Assembly (NCBI GenBank): GCA_022829145.1
Contig: CM040746.1
Span: forward strand, 3,814,731 to 3,878,730
Direction: 5' to 3'
Source: Albula goreensis
Taxonomy: Eukaryota; Chordata; Actinopteri; Albuliformes; Albulidae
Length of the DNA: 64,000 nucleotides
This document shows, in pieces, positions 47,501 to 59,319 of this stretch; position 1 is the stretch's first letter; each line of letters begins with the position of its first letter. The notes beneath the pieces are model-generated. The model was not told the DNA's origin. It did no database searches and worked only from the letters and a program-made list of their open reading frames with translations. A program made the position numbers and the translations under genes.

Positions 47501-47689
47501 TTAACATTGGGGCTGCATGCCTTGGCAATTATAGAAGCATGCAGGGCAAACATCAGACTCATTCATGTTCCGATTTATTTAGGTGCTCACATAATCGTTT
47601 GGGACGGAGTCCTTTCTGTTTGACTTTCTCCAGATTTGAAAAGTGAACAATGTTGTTGTTTTTCAGCGGGGATTACCACAGAGTTTGAG

Positions 47690-48240
47690 TCATTCTGAGT
47701 CATTTCTACACAGTACAATAAAGCCGGAATGGACACCTTGCATAGCGGGTGCACCATCAGTTGGGTCTGAAACAAGATTTTGATAGGAATATTTTTCTCC
47801 TCTAACAAACCATTTGAAATCGGTATCGATATTGAGACCAGCTATACTGGATTTGAGTGACAGGAGGGTTATAAAGTCTTCCTTCGTGGCTGAATCTTTG
47901 AATGTCATGCGAACAAAAACAATTACTTGCACAGTATCAGTTATGTCCAATGATTCGTCAAACTGCAAGGAGAAACATTCACTCCGCAAGATCTTAGTGA
48001 ATTTGCTGAATCCCGTTTTCAGACGGGTCTTGCCACCGTCGAATCGCCAAGCGGAATGTTCTTGATGGGATGTTGTGATTTCGTCTTTACTTGTAAAGAA
48101 ATTCACCATCCGTGAAAGGCTTCTAATGTTTTGCCAGTAGATAGCTAATCCAAAATGAGGCCTTTGTGCTTGCTTCCCCAATTCCTGAGTTTGGAAAAAG
48201 TGATTGTTGGGCTGTCAAAACTGCCTTAAATTCCACTTTT
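47690..48240 (-). mobile_element. hAT-superfamily transposase fragment
   Basis: The minus-strand frame 48181-47690 reads CFSLQFDESLDITDTVQVIV (FDES aspartate codon near 47959), then FVRMTFKD, and later DPTDGAPAMQGVHSGF (aspartate near 47758). This is the order and spacing of the first two catalytic-region motifs of SCAND3/GTF2IRD2/ZBED-like hAT proteins. Just upstream in another frame, VEFKAVLTAQQSLFPNSGIG then STKASFWISYLLAK extends the same family, so at least one frameshift or stop separates them. The C-terminal half, with the last catalytic residue and the dimerisation region, is missing. Fossil. Confidence 0.75.
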
Positions 48241-50078
48241 TTCACATTTTTTCATTGACTTCTTTATCAAGGTGAACTGAATGCATGAAAATAAATTCCA
48301 ATTGAGAGAGCGCTCTTCGACTGCAGACAGTTGCGATTCAGAGTGTAACTGATGAGTGTGTTAAAATAAAAAATAACTCCTGATTGACCCATTAACTTTT
48401 TTTGCACGTCAAGATCTACTTTGCCAGCCTCTGAGATCGACAGGTTGGCTCTGCTTTAAGTGTCCTGGTACACTGATGCACACTTCACACAAAAGTTTCC
48501 ATAGACTGTGTTACAGCACACTTTTTCATAGTGAGGGCATTCCATTCCAGATTCACATAAGCGTGTTATGTTACAAAAAAATAAATTAAAATACTTGGGT
48601 ATAGCACAGTAAAGTCATATTTTTCCATTTTTCCAATTCCCCATCCTGACTGGCCTTTAGTAGCGCAAATGGACCACACCTCCAATTATGTTTTAGATTT
48701 ACGAAAATTGCGCCATACACAATACATAGTGTGTTCACAGATACATTTTTATGTGCATCACTGTCCCAACAATCAGTTCAGTGTCTTAGATTTTGTCAAA
48801 CGTATGTATTTGTCGCCCCCATGAAATCTATCCTAAGAATTACAGTAAGCAACACAATTTAATTGTAAACAGCGCCCTCTTGTGGTGGAATACTCAAAGG
48901 TGAGTTAAATTCAAATCACACATGAAGTAAACACTTTTAAAAATTGTCAATGAATGCTTTCAGTTTGTAGCCAGAGGATTTACACCATTCATAACTTTGA
49001 GGACTGTCATGAAACCAGTATACATTTGATATAATTATTAGTGAACACCAAAAGGTAGTAGTTTGAGTCATGTAAGTAAGTCATGTATGACACAGAGAAG
49101 AGGCAAATACTTGTCATAAATCAATTTTAATCAATATGAAAAAGCAGTATATCTATAAGACAATATACAGTGTAACAGATCCTGACCAACAATCAAACTC
49201 ATAACTCTCTTCTCCACAGACGCATCAGTCTTTCAGGACACAAGCTTTACAAATAACCTAAAATGGGGGTCAACCTCTTGAACCAAGCACCCCAACAGAG
49301 AAATCTGGCTGTTGAAAAGGGGTTTACTGTGGAAAAGGGGAGCAGTAGGGAGAGGAAAAATAAACCACAGATACTGAATTAAAAAAAAAAAAAGATTTAA
49401 AAATACAATATATACCTCCGCAAGATACATTAGTAAAATTAGTTGGCTAAACGTCAGGGCATTTACATGCAGGCAGATTATGGCAGACGGCAGGACTGTA
49501 TATGTCTGAACGGGCGTGCACGCGACTCTCACCGAGTTGGTGCCCCCCCAATTTTCCACAGGCTGCGTGCCTAGTGCACCTCCAGGGCTACCATACAGAC
49601 AGGAGGGTCAGAGGCCGTTGGAGAGGCCAAAGTTCAAAGGTCAAGCCTGTTGAAACACAGGCCCAAAGGGCGGGCGAAGGAGGTCGGCATCATGAGTCGC
49701 CGAGTCCATCTCAAAGGAAATTACATACCTGTTACGGCGCAGGGTGGGTGAGGGTGTTTCAATAGCCGCTGAGCTACGGCCTTATTTACCCAGGAGAAAG
49801 GGAAATGAAATGGGCTTTTGCTGAGTGGAACACAATTACGCTCTGAACTCTGAGGGTTATCTTTAATATCCTGGAGCCCAAGGCGACTGCCCTGCCTCTC
49901 CGTACAACTGAGTGCTGAATGTAGCACAGCCTCGTCCCGAAAATGAGAGGCTCTGTCTCCAAGCCCGTCCATTTTCCCCTCAACGAGTGTACTTACAGAA
50001 CCCCCCCGCCCCACGCCAGTCCTGCCATAGGTCTCCAGATACACGAACGGCCAGGACATGCAGCTACTTCTATTATTT
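48241..50078. other. Intergenic or downstream tspan17 flank
   Basis: No recognised exon. An A-rich run lies at 49379-49393. Whether any of it belongs to the tspan17 3' UTR cannot be seen. Confidence 0.4.
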
Positions 50079-50088
50079 TTTATTTATT
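50079..50088 (-). promoter_or_regulatory. tspan17: Candidate polyadenylation signals for tspan17
   Basis: Two overlapping AATAAA hexamers on the minus strand, about 4 kb after the tspan17 stop codon. They are the first canonical signals I noticed downstream. The resulting UTR would be long; ATTAAA or other variants could be used instead. Confidence 0.25.
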
Positions 50089-52602
50089 ATGCTTTCAACC
50101 CAAGCGTCTGAGTCTGGACGCGTAAAACACTGCATACTGCTTCAGTCTGCATGGGTTTCAGATCTAGTCTCGTTCCCTGCTTCGCGGCTCAGAAGAAAAC
50201 ATATCAGGCAGAGGGGGCGTTATTTATCTCTTCACAATAAGACGAAATGATGACCAGCCTCGAGGGGTGCAGCGGTACTTCTGCAATGTCCTCTCGCACA
50301 CAAACACCAGACTGAACCCGACCCAACTCAGCAACTGTAACAAACCGGTGGGAACAGTGGTTTTAACTGAAGGGACAGACGGAGGTGAAGAAAGAGTGGT
50401 TTTAATTGCAGGGAGAGACATCACAGCTGCTTTATCATACTTCCTAGAATGAGGTAGTTTTTTTTTTTCTTCTTTTTCTGAGTTTAGACTTGCTTGTATC
50501 ACAGGGAACATGCAGGCTGGATAACAATCGGTTTAAGGAGCTAATTGTTTTAGACATCAGAAACAGTATAAAAAAATAGATGAATGCATATGTATGTAGG
50601 TTTGTATGAAGTTCTGAAATGGAGTGCAGGCATGATTGAGTGTGTGAATGCAGTGGGGTGCCTTAGTTCTGCAGTCCTTGCATAGCTCTGATTGGCTGTG
50701 GATTTAACCAGCTGGACATTGCCAGACACATTTCAGCCAATGAGACCAGGATTCAATAAGATGTTTTTACAACGTTTCAATCTGATGCATCTTGAATGTT
50801 TCAGGGGTAGTTAGCAAGTAAAACAATGAGATTTGAGCTGAAGCTGAGCATCTGGGTGAGATTACAGAATCTTTGCTGCAGCCAGCAAGGCCACAGGGTT
50901 CCACTGGTCACATGACCACAGAACCACAGAGTCACAGAAGATACAGACCTGCTGAGCCTAAGGATAGAGGCCTCACATTGAGACTGAACATTCTTTAGAA
51001 ATGCACTGAAAAGCGACGTTTTTAAACGTTGATGTCATTGAACGGTCGATGAAAGCAAATTACAGTTCAAGAAAACCAATAGATTAAAAAGAAAAAGCAG
51101 AATTTTCTTTTGTACTACACCCTGAAGTTCAACTATGTTGTGCACTCCATTATTTACTTTATGAATAAAAGACTTGGAAGAATGTGACATATATGATTCT
51201 GGAATTTCAGTCTCAATATGATATTTACGATTTGTTATAGTGAAATACGTTTGCTGAACTATACAAGGTGTGGGTGTTAAATAGCGAGACTGGGCTTATG
51301 TAAGTCGAACCACAGCATGCAGGGGCGAACCACGTGGTGCACATTGACCAATGGGCAAGCATGAGTAACCCCTGACAGCTTCAATCCGCTCGCTTCTTCA
51401 GTTCTCTGTTACACATCGCCTGGAGAAGACGTGTTTTCCTTGGGCATTAGTCTCATTATTTAATAGCCACACCTCGTTTAATGGCCTTGAGACAAAGCAT
51501 ATAAAACACATTATTCAGCATTCCGGCCTGCATCTTGCAAAGTGCTTCCAACGTACCAGGGAGAGGCAGCGGAATGTTTAAAATGATTTTCTGATAAAGG
51601 AAAAACGCCAACAAGGCGAGCTCATTTTCTGAGTGTTGTCATAGTTATGTTAGAGATTCTACATTCACAACGCATGGGACTGAGTCTCTGTGGAGGCACC
51701 TCTCTGTTTCTTCGGCTCACGGGTCCAAACGGAGAGGCAGAGACACAATGCCCATACGCAGGCACAAGGCCACACGACCTAACCACAACACCGCTTGCTC
51801 ACCCTTCACATAGTTAAAGAGAAAATACACTTTTAAGATTTTCACGCAACACCTGCCATCAATGTCAGACGTGCTCATCTTGAGGTCAATGGAGTGTTTT
51901 TAGGCAATCTGATGTTGGGACAGAAAATGAATGGCGAACGTAGGAATGTGCATTTTTGTTCCTGCATTACCTTTAGCAACTTTCTCTAAAGAGTCTCTGC
52001 CAGTCCCATGGGCCAGCCCTAAACCCCCTCGCTAGTCTCATGTGCCAGGCCTATACCCTCTCCGCTAGCCCCATGTATATTATATATTCTATACTATAAG
52101 CTTGGCAAAAGAAGTGCATTGTAATCAATCAGAGCAACTTGGTGAGGGTGCAAACACACTCCATGAGACACAGCTGGCTACTGGATGCGTGTCACGTCCG
52201 TCACACTTAAACGAACCGTCCTCTGTGGAACCCGACCAATGACTAAGCCAGACTGGTGGAGTGGCGGTCACCGCCGCAGACGGTCTCGACGTCTCTGGAG
52301 ATCTGCCCATCCGAGAGGCGACCGGCTGCCCCTTCCAGCTGTGAGGTGAAAGCCCCGAATGAGCTCCGATGGGAGTCATCGCCGTCACGCTTTAGATGTG
52401 TGCTGCCAGGCAGACGGGTCGACCTAACTGTGACGGTGGTTAGGGATATGGGGCAGGTGATACTGGCTGGGATAAGATGGTGCGAGGGACCGAGGGCTCG
52501 GGCCAGGCCCGGAACAGACAGGAGAGGGAGGGCAGCAGTGCAGCATGGGTAATGGAGATGGTGGAGAAGCAGCCATGCGCACCAGTCAAACAGCATGCAT
52601 CA

Positions 52603-52604
<2 letters not shown>

Positions 52605-52649
<45 letters not shown>
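52605..52649. repeat. (CA)n microsatellite
   Basis: About 22 uninterrupted CA units. Confidence 0.95.
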
Positions 52650-52651
<2 letters not shown>

Positions 52652-53634
52652 CCACTGAACACAGCTGAGGGGGAGAGGGGAGAGAGAGGGGGGAAGAGTA
52701 ACCTGGAGACCTCACCCCTCCCAACACCATACACGGCATCCTCACTCATCACCAGTTCAGCACCGCCTACGCATCACTGCATACATTTCAACATTCTGAA
52801 AACCCTGACCGCGACCCGGCCAATGACAGCGCCCCCCGCGGACAGCAGCTGACACCGGGGTTTCGTGATACCACGCGTTCCACTTTGGTTAGCCACAAGC
52901 GATACATTCCACTCTTGACGGACCACCGTGTTATGCGACAATCTTTGAGCTGTGTTTGGCATTTGGTCCTGTTTTGAGGGGCGTGTTGGGGGCGGGGGTG
53001 CAGCCAGAAGCAGCAACTGACATAAAAATCAATGTCACACCACACAGAAACGCCCTGTCAAGCTGCCATAGTCACATCGTAGTCACAAAGGCTGAACAAA
53101 GTGCTGCATTTTGTTTACAAGACCGTTTAGAGTGCTTTCCTCTTCTAGGCAGCTCAGTTCCGCATGCTTTGACAGAAACGACAACCGTCGACGCCTCCCC
53201 CGAGACCCTGCCCCAGTTCTGCCCCAAACGCGCCCGTCTCAGTTCAGCCATCGTCTGCGCGGGTCCGCCCCACGCGTCACCACAGCGCAAGACAATGGTT
53301 TCTATGGTGATGCGCGAGAGTTCGAGGGCTGGTTGCTGTGACGGCGACGGGTTTCTTGAGTTCTCCCGAGGATAGGCGTACAAGCATTCCGTCTCCGCAG
53401 CGTTCTTTTCAATTGGCTGAAAAAAACGAAGCGTCAAAAGACAAGCCACCTGATGAAATGTTTCAGTCCGTGGTCCTAGTGTTCCCAGCTTAATGTCGAC
53501 AGTTTTTGCAGACGTTAGTGGTAATTTATAAAAAAAAAAAAAAAAGAAAAACAAACAAAAAAAAAGAGAAAGGTCAGTTCCATAGACAGGTGAGAGCTCT
53601 CTCAGGTCACAATCCTATGAAAGTGGTGTTTCTT

Positions 53635-53654
53635 GGGTGGGGGTGGGGGGAGGG
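53635..53654 (+). other. Canonical G-quadruplex motif
   Basis: G3-T-G5-T-G6-A-G3, four G tracts joined by one-nucleotide loops, which is a very stable class of predicted quadruplex. Confidence 0.8.
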
Positions 53655-54093
53655 TTTATGAGGTTGGGCTGTCGGAAGTGGGGGAGGGCAATCACCACGA
53701 ATGGTCTCTAGGAATGGTTTCCATGGGGACAGAAATGGATTCCATCGCGGTGCTATGGCAACCAGCACTGCCGCATGAGACCATAAGAGATAGACCTCCC
53801 CCCCCACCCCACCACACCGTACTCAACTCTCCCCGGTGCCCCGCACCCCCACAAACCCATAGCCTGTAACTCCTAATCCCTGACCCCGCCCCAAACCCAG
53901 GTACACCTGCCCCCAGATTCTCCCTGCCCCGCCCTGAAACTGCCCCAAGGGCTGTAGGGTTCTGTCGCCTAGGGGCTGGGAGGTGCGGGGGGTCGGAGAG
54001 GACATGCCGGGGTGCAGGATCCGGGATTCAGAGGTTGAGGGATTCCGAAATTCAGGTGGTGTCTGGCATTTTCTCTCCCCTTCGTTCTAGAAG

Positions 54094-54159
54094 TCACCAG
54101 TTGGCTTTGACAGCTTTGATATCGCTGACCAGGTTCTGCGCCAGACAGATCCCGAAAAT
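54094..54159 (-). CDS. tspan17: Tetraspanin-17, last coding exon
   Basis: Encodes IFGICLAQNLVSDIKAVKAN then W and TGA: the end of TM4 and the short cytoplasmic tail. The acceptor CCCCTGTAG precedes it and it is in phase 0. The tail ending AVKANW distinguishes TSPAN17 from TSPAN5 (which ends AVRASW, by recall). Confidence 0.93.
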   Translation of the reverse strand: MFGICLAQNLVSDIKAVKANW

Positions 54160-54637
54160 CTACAGGGGCCAGAGAGAGAGGGGAGAGTGTCATTTAACAC
54201 ACCTTAACACTGTATCAGGGCACACAGCACTGTCATTATCACAATTGATATTTCATTTTTCGGCTTCAGTTCAACTCTGTCTCAGTCAGTGACTCACTCA
54301 TTAAATCATCCACTGACTCACTCACTCAAACAGCTTCATAACACCATCAAAATCTAAATCCATATCAAACCACACATTTTCAATGTATGCACAAACGTTT
54401 TTCTCTCCATATGCATTATGTCAACAAGCAAACAATGTTCTTTTTATATTAGAAATATTAGAAAGTTGAGCATAAATGACACATTTCTTCACTGTCTTCA
54501 AATAAGTGAAGTACAGGTGAGACATTTCCCTGACCGTCCAGTAGGTGGCAGTGCTACCTGGAATATATGCTCTGGCAGCATTGCTCTGACAGGAAGAGAC
54601 GTGTTTTTGTCAAAGGCTACACAGCAACCAGTCTTAC
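54160..54637 (-). other. tspan17: tspan17 intron between the last two coding exons
   Basis: GTAAG donor and TAG acceptor on the minus strand. No other feature recognised. Confidence 0.85.
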
Positions 54638-54754
54638 CTGTAATAGTGCGATGCCCACAAATATCCCCGCAACAACAATCAAATTGTCCTGAAGCCACTT
54701 CTCAAACTGGCCCACGCAGCCTTTAGTGTAGATATATTTCTGCTGATCCAATTC
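54638..54754 (-). CDS. tspan17: Tetraspanin-17, exon with end of large loop and TM4
   Basis: Thirty-nine codons: ELDQQKYIYTKGCVGQFEKW, then LQDNLIVVAGIFVGIALLQ. It carries the eighth large-loop cysteine (KGC), the FEKWL helix leading into the membrane, and most of TM4. Acceptor TGTGCAG, donor CAG/GTAAG, phase 0 at both ends. VGQFEKWLQDNLIVVAG agrees with TSPAN17 more than TSPAN5. Confidence 0.95.
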
Positions 54755-55000
54755 CTGCACAGACACAGTTAAGAATGGCTTCACCCAGAAATACCAACAG
54801 TGTGTCCATTTTCACCACAACCAAAACATTACACATATAAGAAAAAAATCACCACACACATTTACTACTCATCTGAGATTTCACTATGTGAGTTAAGGGT
54901 GTTTCTCAAAAAGAGTGGGTAGTTGTGTTAGTGTAGCAGATCACAGAGAGTGTGTACATAAGCACACAAGCACACACACACACGTACACACAAACACACA

Positions 55001-55035
<35 letters not shown>

Positions 55036-55609
55036 GCACACACACACGTACACACACATACACACACACACACACACCCTCTCTCAGACACCCTTCCTTG
55101 TAAAATCCTCTTTGTAAACCCAGAGACTGAAGGAGTCTTTTGTTTCCTTAGAAAAGCTACAACAGAAGCTGATCTGGGGGGGGGGGGATTCCCAAAGGCT
55201 GCTGGGATAGGCATGCAAAGCGCTGCCTCTCTTTTCACCTCCTATTACCTCCTGTCACCCTTTCACTCCTCTACAAACATACACATCTTCCTTAAAAATC
55301 CCAGGGAGCTTTAAAAAATATAACTCTTCATTAAGACAAAATTTGAGAATCATAATGCAAAGTTTATTATGAGTAATTATTCACCCTCTCTTATTAAATG
55401 CATCAAATAAGTTCTTAATTATCTTCTGAGAAAACTGAAAAAATAATTAAATCACAACAGAAACTATTTCTTATGCACCATTCAAAAAAGGCACAGTCAC
55501 AGAAACATACATTTGCATGCATGCACACACACACCCATATTCACACACCATACACTATTAAAGTCAAATTAAATTAATTTAATTAAATCAAATTAAAGTC
55601 AACACTCAC
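54755..55609 (-). other. tspan17: tspan17 intron with long CA tract
   Basis: Contains the imperfect (CA)n at about 54964-55078 and a 12-bp G run at 55176-55187. AT-rich near 55550-55600. Confidence 0.85.
54964..55078. repeat. Imperfect (CA)n microsatellite
   Basis: About 115 bp of CA units with occasional GTA, AAG and CC interruptions. It produces Thr/His-rich false ORFs. Confidence 0.95.
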
Positions 55610-55657
55610 CACTTGAAGACGAACATCATACCCACACTGAGTGTTCAGAACATCTTC
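55610..55657 (-). CDS. tspan17: Tetraspanin-17, 48-bp exon of large extracellular loop
   Basis: A micro-exon of 16 codons: EDVLNTQCGYDVRLQV, with the seventh large-loop cysteine (TQCGYD). Acceptor CACTGCAG, donor GTG/GTGAGT, phase 0. NTQCGYD is a hallmark of the TSPAN5/14/17 group. Confidence 0.93.
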
Positions 55658-55756
55658 CTGCAGTGAATAAGGAAGAAAAGCTCAACATTTCAGTGAAAAA
55701 CAGCGCAGCACAAACTGGACAGCGCCCCCTAGTGCTGGGGAGGATTCGGATCTTAC

Positions 55757-55882
55757 CGCTGGGTCTTTGACGCAGCAGGAGAAAGGGACTCCACAGCGCT
55801 CCCTGCTGGGGTTCATCTCGGTGCAGTTGAAGTAGATGTTCAGGTTCCAGTCGTTAGGCCCATGGGCGCCGCAACAAGACCA
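55757..55882 (-). CDS. tspan17: Tetraspanin-17, exon with CCG core of large loop
   Basis: Forty-two codons: [20 protein letters not shown], then [20 protein letters not shown] and PA. It shows the CCG signature and six of the eight loop cysteines (CC, C, C, CC). FNCT is an N-glycosylation sequon. Acceptor TTGTAG, donor GCG/GTAAGA, phase 0. GPNDWNLN and [15 protein letters not shown] are close to TSPAN17. Confidence 0.96.
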
Positions 55883-57019
55883 CTACAATGAAACCACAGG
55901 CAAGACGACCATCAGCAGACCAAGAATCAAGCAACAAATCACGCCAGTACATTTTATTTAGCACAGATACTTAGAGTGACAGCCAGACACTCAGGACTGT
56001 GACAGAATTACAGAAAAATCGATATATGGCTGTGACAGTATCATAGAAAATGAGATGCTAATTGAGATAGCATTACAGGAGACAGGTGCAACCAACAGCA
56101 TCCAGTAAAGCAGTAACTGTAGGTGGTTTGCTGTTACACTTCATTAGCTCATTTAGCTGTATTCTGTTTTCATTGATCTTCTTAAACACAAAATGAAAAA
56201 CCTTGCCATTTTACATTGTACATAGATGGAGTCAGCTGGTAGGCAGATAGCTAGCTAACTAATATGGTTATTTTCCATTAATTTGAAGAGTTCAAGCTTG
56301 GTGCTTAGCCTTTATTATGCTAACTTTCACGAGACAAGATAGACAGCAGTATTATCTAGCACCTTGGCAGCAGCAACTAGGTAACTGAGGTAAAAGAAGG
56401 AGTCAAAAGATACGTTATCACAACAAACATTTTTAATTTCAGTGTTTTTATTTATCACTTGTTTTTGTACATATACAAAACATACATTCAAATTAACTTA
56501 CAGACATAAAACTGCATCTATAAATTACATCTTTTTTAAGTCCGTCTGTTGCCATAACTTGGAACTGACCACATCAGTTGTGTCCAATATTGTCCTCTTC
56601 CCATATACAAATATTCCCATTGCAGTGTGCTGAATCGTAGTGAGCTAGTGAATAAGTGAGTCGAATGCTTTCCTATGGTTAGAATACAAACCCTAATGGT
56701 AAGGTTTGGGACAAATCTGAGCAGGAGAGCGGTGTAAAGGTGAGGGAGTTTTTCACTCAGGGGTTTTACGAACTATTCTCGGGGAAGAGACTGCCATTTT
56801 AACCTTGAGCATGGTACTTTACCTGTATTATTTCGGTAAGTACACAGCTGTACAAACTGACAGTGTATAAAATTGTAGGCTGTGTAAGTCAGCCAGGATA
56901 ACGGCAGCATATCAAGGCCTTCTTGTCGGGAAAATGGCTTCCCTTCACTGGACTGCCTTCACCTGCTCAGTCATGCTATCTCCTTACGCCCAACCTCACC
57001 GTATCCATCGATCGACTGA

Positions 57020-57160
57020 AGCGTTTGTTATGTCATGCTGAGAGGTGCATTACGTCATGTTGAGAAGTGTTTGTTACGTCATGTTAAGAGGCGTCTGTTT
57101 CTTCGTGCCGAGAAGCGTTTGCTTTTTTCGTCATGTTGAGAGGTGTTTGTTACATCATGC
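57020..57160. repeat. Degenerate 25- to 30-bp tandem repeat with TACGTCAT cores
   Basis: Five diverged units of the form GTTACGTCATGTTGAGAGGT plus GTTT. TACGTCA occurs at 57051-57057 and 57075-57081, with variants TATGTCA, TTCGTCA and TACATCA in the other units. Confidence 0.75.
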
Positions 57161-57804
57161 AGTTAATTACTGGCTTTGCTCCCATCAGGCTAACAGCAGT
57201 GAGGTATACGCCAAACACATGAGAATATGAGGTGGAAATGCTAAATGGAAATAAAGTGGGGAGCTGCGCGGTGTTATAGGACGTCACATTTCATGCTGGG
57301 TAACGGAGAGATATCCTGAGTGAACATAACAGCCAACAGGCCATGCTTTGATTTGTCCTTTGAATGGTGACCAAGCGTGACCATTAACTGCAGATTCACG
57401 CTGTGTGTGAGCTTTGATCGTTCTTTCAGATATCGCATATTGTGTGAGACGGAAATTTCATCCATGAACTCAGGTCAGATAAAATTTCTTGCCACAGCGG
57501 CTTCTGGTAAAAGCTCGTCTCCTCGCCACTGCTCGTCCAGGATGAGCTCATACCCGGAGAAGAGACAGGAAATGTCACTTCCTGACCACAACCTTGGGAT
57601 GTTTCCAGTGTGTGCGTGTGTGTGTGAACACCTGCCAACCTGAGCACCAGGAAATGGCTGGCCTGATTTACCGTTGAGTGCCAATATTTGGCCAGAACAG
57701 CTTCTCAGTTTTTCCAAAGCTGTACACAGACACATCCCATAAAATTCCACTTATCAAGAACAGCAGCTGGCCAAAAGAGAAATGCTAGTATGCCACACCT
57801 TCTA

Positions 57805-57976
57805 TGCTTGGCATTCACATTTAGCAGGGGTCTTGAGTTTCACGCACTAATCATACAACTGTATGGATACAGAAGCACCTTCCTCAAGACCACAACAGCA
57901 GTGCCTCCCCTCAGAATTAAACTTGCAACCTCTGAGCTACAAGCCCAGCTCCCTAACCATTACACTACACTGTAAC
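57805..57976 (-). mobile_element. tRNA-derived SINE, minus strand
   Basis: On the minus strand: AATGGTTAGGGAGCTGGGCT (A-box-like head), GAGGTTGCAAGTTTAATTCT (degenerate B-box), then GAGGCACTGCTG, TTGAGGAAGGTGC and a CCTGCTAAATGTGAATGCC tail. This is the layout of fish tRNA SINEs that end in a TCTGCTAAATGAATG-type tail. The promoter head is tandemly repeated on its 5' side. Confidence 0.75.
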
Positions 57977-58305
57977 CTCTGAGCTACAAGCACAGCTCCC
58001 TAACCATTATACTACACTGTAACCTCTGAGCTACAAGCCCAGCTCCCTAACCATTATACTACACTGTAACCTCTGAGCTACAAGCCCAGCTCCCTAACCA
58101 TTACACTACACTGTAACCTCTGAGCTACAAGCCCAGCTCCCTAACCATTACACTACACTGTAACCTCTGAGATACAAACCCAGCTCCCTAAACATTATAC
58201 TACACTGTAACCTCTGAGCTACAAGCCCAGCTCCCTAACCATTATACTACACTGTAACCTCTGAGCTACAAGCCCAGCTCCCAAACCAATACACTGAACT
58301 GTAAC
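57930..58305 (-). repeat. 47-bp tandem array, eight copies, made of the SINE head
   Basis: Units start at 57930 and every 47 bp to 58259. The plus-strand unit is CTCTGAGCTACAAGCCCAGC, then TCCCTAACCATTACACTACA and CTGTAAC. It is the complement of the SINE's tRNA-like 5' region. The only B-box-like stretch is in the SINE body, next to the first unit. Confidence 0.93.
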
Positions 58306-59319
58306 CACTACTGTTTTGGAAGTGAACTCATTAGCCTTCTTTGCGGTCCTGACCAGACTGCATACTGGCAAAACCAGAAGTTTTAAGGAAAAAAACCTAA
58401 ATAATAACATATCACTTATGAGAAAACGGCATGAGACTGCTGGCATCTTTGTTTTTGCGCGAGACTGCCATAGCACTGAGCCTCAGTTACTTCAAAGATC
58501 AAAATTCCAGCACACATCATATTCAAACGCTCCCATTACATTCAGTAAACATTTTAACAACCCCCTGAAAGTCAGTCAGAATATTCAATGTTAACAATAA
58601 AATTAGTTTGTCATATGAAAGAGGACATGTGTGGCGAATGTCAAAGGGTTAAAGCATTTGAAATATGATTATGATATGTGTCCCAGCTCTGGTACAGAAC
58701 TAAATCTGGATGGACCAAAGGCCTCAGTCATGGTCTTTCACCCCTGCAATTACAGGGCAGGGCTGCGGGTGTGTACCCTACATCAAACCCATTCGCACCA
58801 CAGGACCTGGGAAAAACTCCAACTCCCAGGAGCCACTCAGTCCAAAATACACACAGGGGTTCAGTGTGATCAGGAGACACCCAATGGCTTGAGCGTGGGA
58901 GGATGAGGCGGAGCTTTCCTGAGTAAACCCTCAGCTGATTCGTCCAGACTACACTCGGTCAGTATGTGGCCAGTCTAGAATACGCTCCGTCTGTATCATA
59001 CCTGGAACAGCTGACCTGTCTAGGCAACATAATACCAACAGACATCAAAGCTTATGCTTATATGAGAGACAGAATTTTAAATTCCATGCCCCTTCTGTGT
59101 TGGACAACTCCCTGTCTGGTACTTCAACTCTTCACTCTAATTCTACTCGATTTTCAATATCAAACATTTTGTCATTAATTTTCTTGACAGGCACATAATA
59201 AATTAACATAATGATAATAATGAGTTACATATACATTGTTGATCATCGTAATTATTCATGCGTTTTCACTGACGTCAGCAGATCGATGCTGAGCAGACGT
59301 GGGAAGGGTATGGACTTAC

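Larger units (their letters stand above)
50089..54093 (-). other. tspan17: 3' flank / possible 3' UTR of tspan17
   Basis: Begins immediately after the tspan17 stop. GC- and CpG-richer than the middle of the window between about 52180 and 53950. Includes a (CA)n tract, a G-quadruplex motif on the plus strand and an A-rich run at 53529-53566. Long minus-strand frames here (117 residues at 52243-52596, 160 at 53072-53554) match nothing I recognise. Confidence 0.4.
55883..59319 (-). other. tspan17: tspan17 intron (3.4 kb)
   Basis: Contains a CRE-like degenerate tandem repeat (57020-57160), a reverse SINE (57805-57976) and the 47-bp array derived from its head. The plus-strand frames at 58631-58906 are unrecognised. 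Confidence 0.85.

Noticed and set aside
51268-51450. Possible mariner terminus (AGGTGTGGGTGTTAAATAGC)
   Set aside because: The start resembles some mariner ends, but I could not find a transposase frame or the opposite end.
52243-52596. 117-residue minus-strand frame downstream of tspan17
   Set aside because: Open frame in a CpG-rich stretch, no recognised domain; more likely 3' flank.
53072-53554. 160-residue minus-strand frame
   Set aside because: Begins in an A/T homopolymer (poly-Phe), no recognised domain; probable 3' flank sequence.
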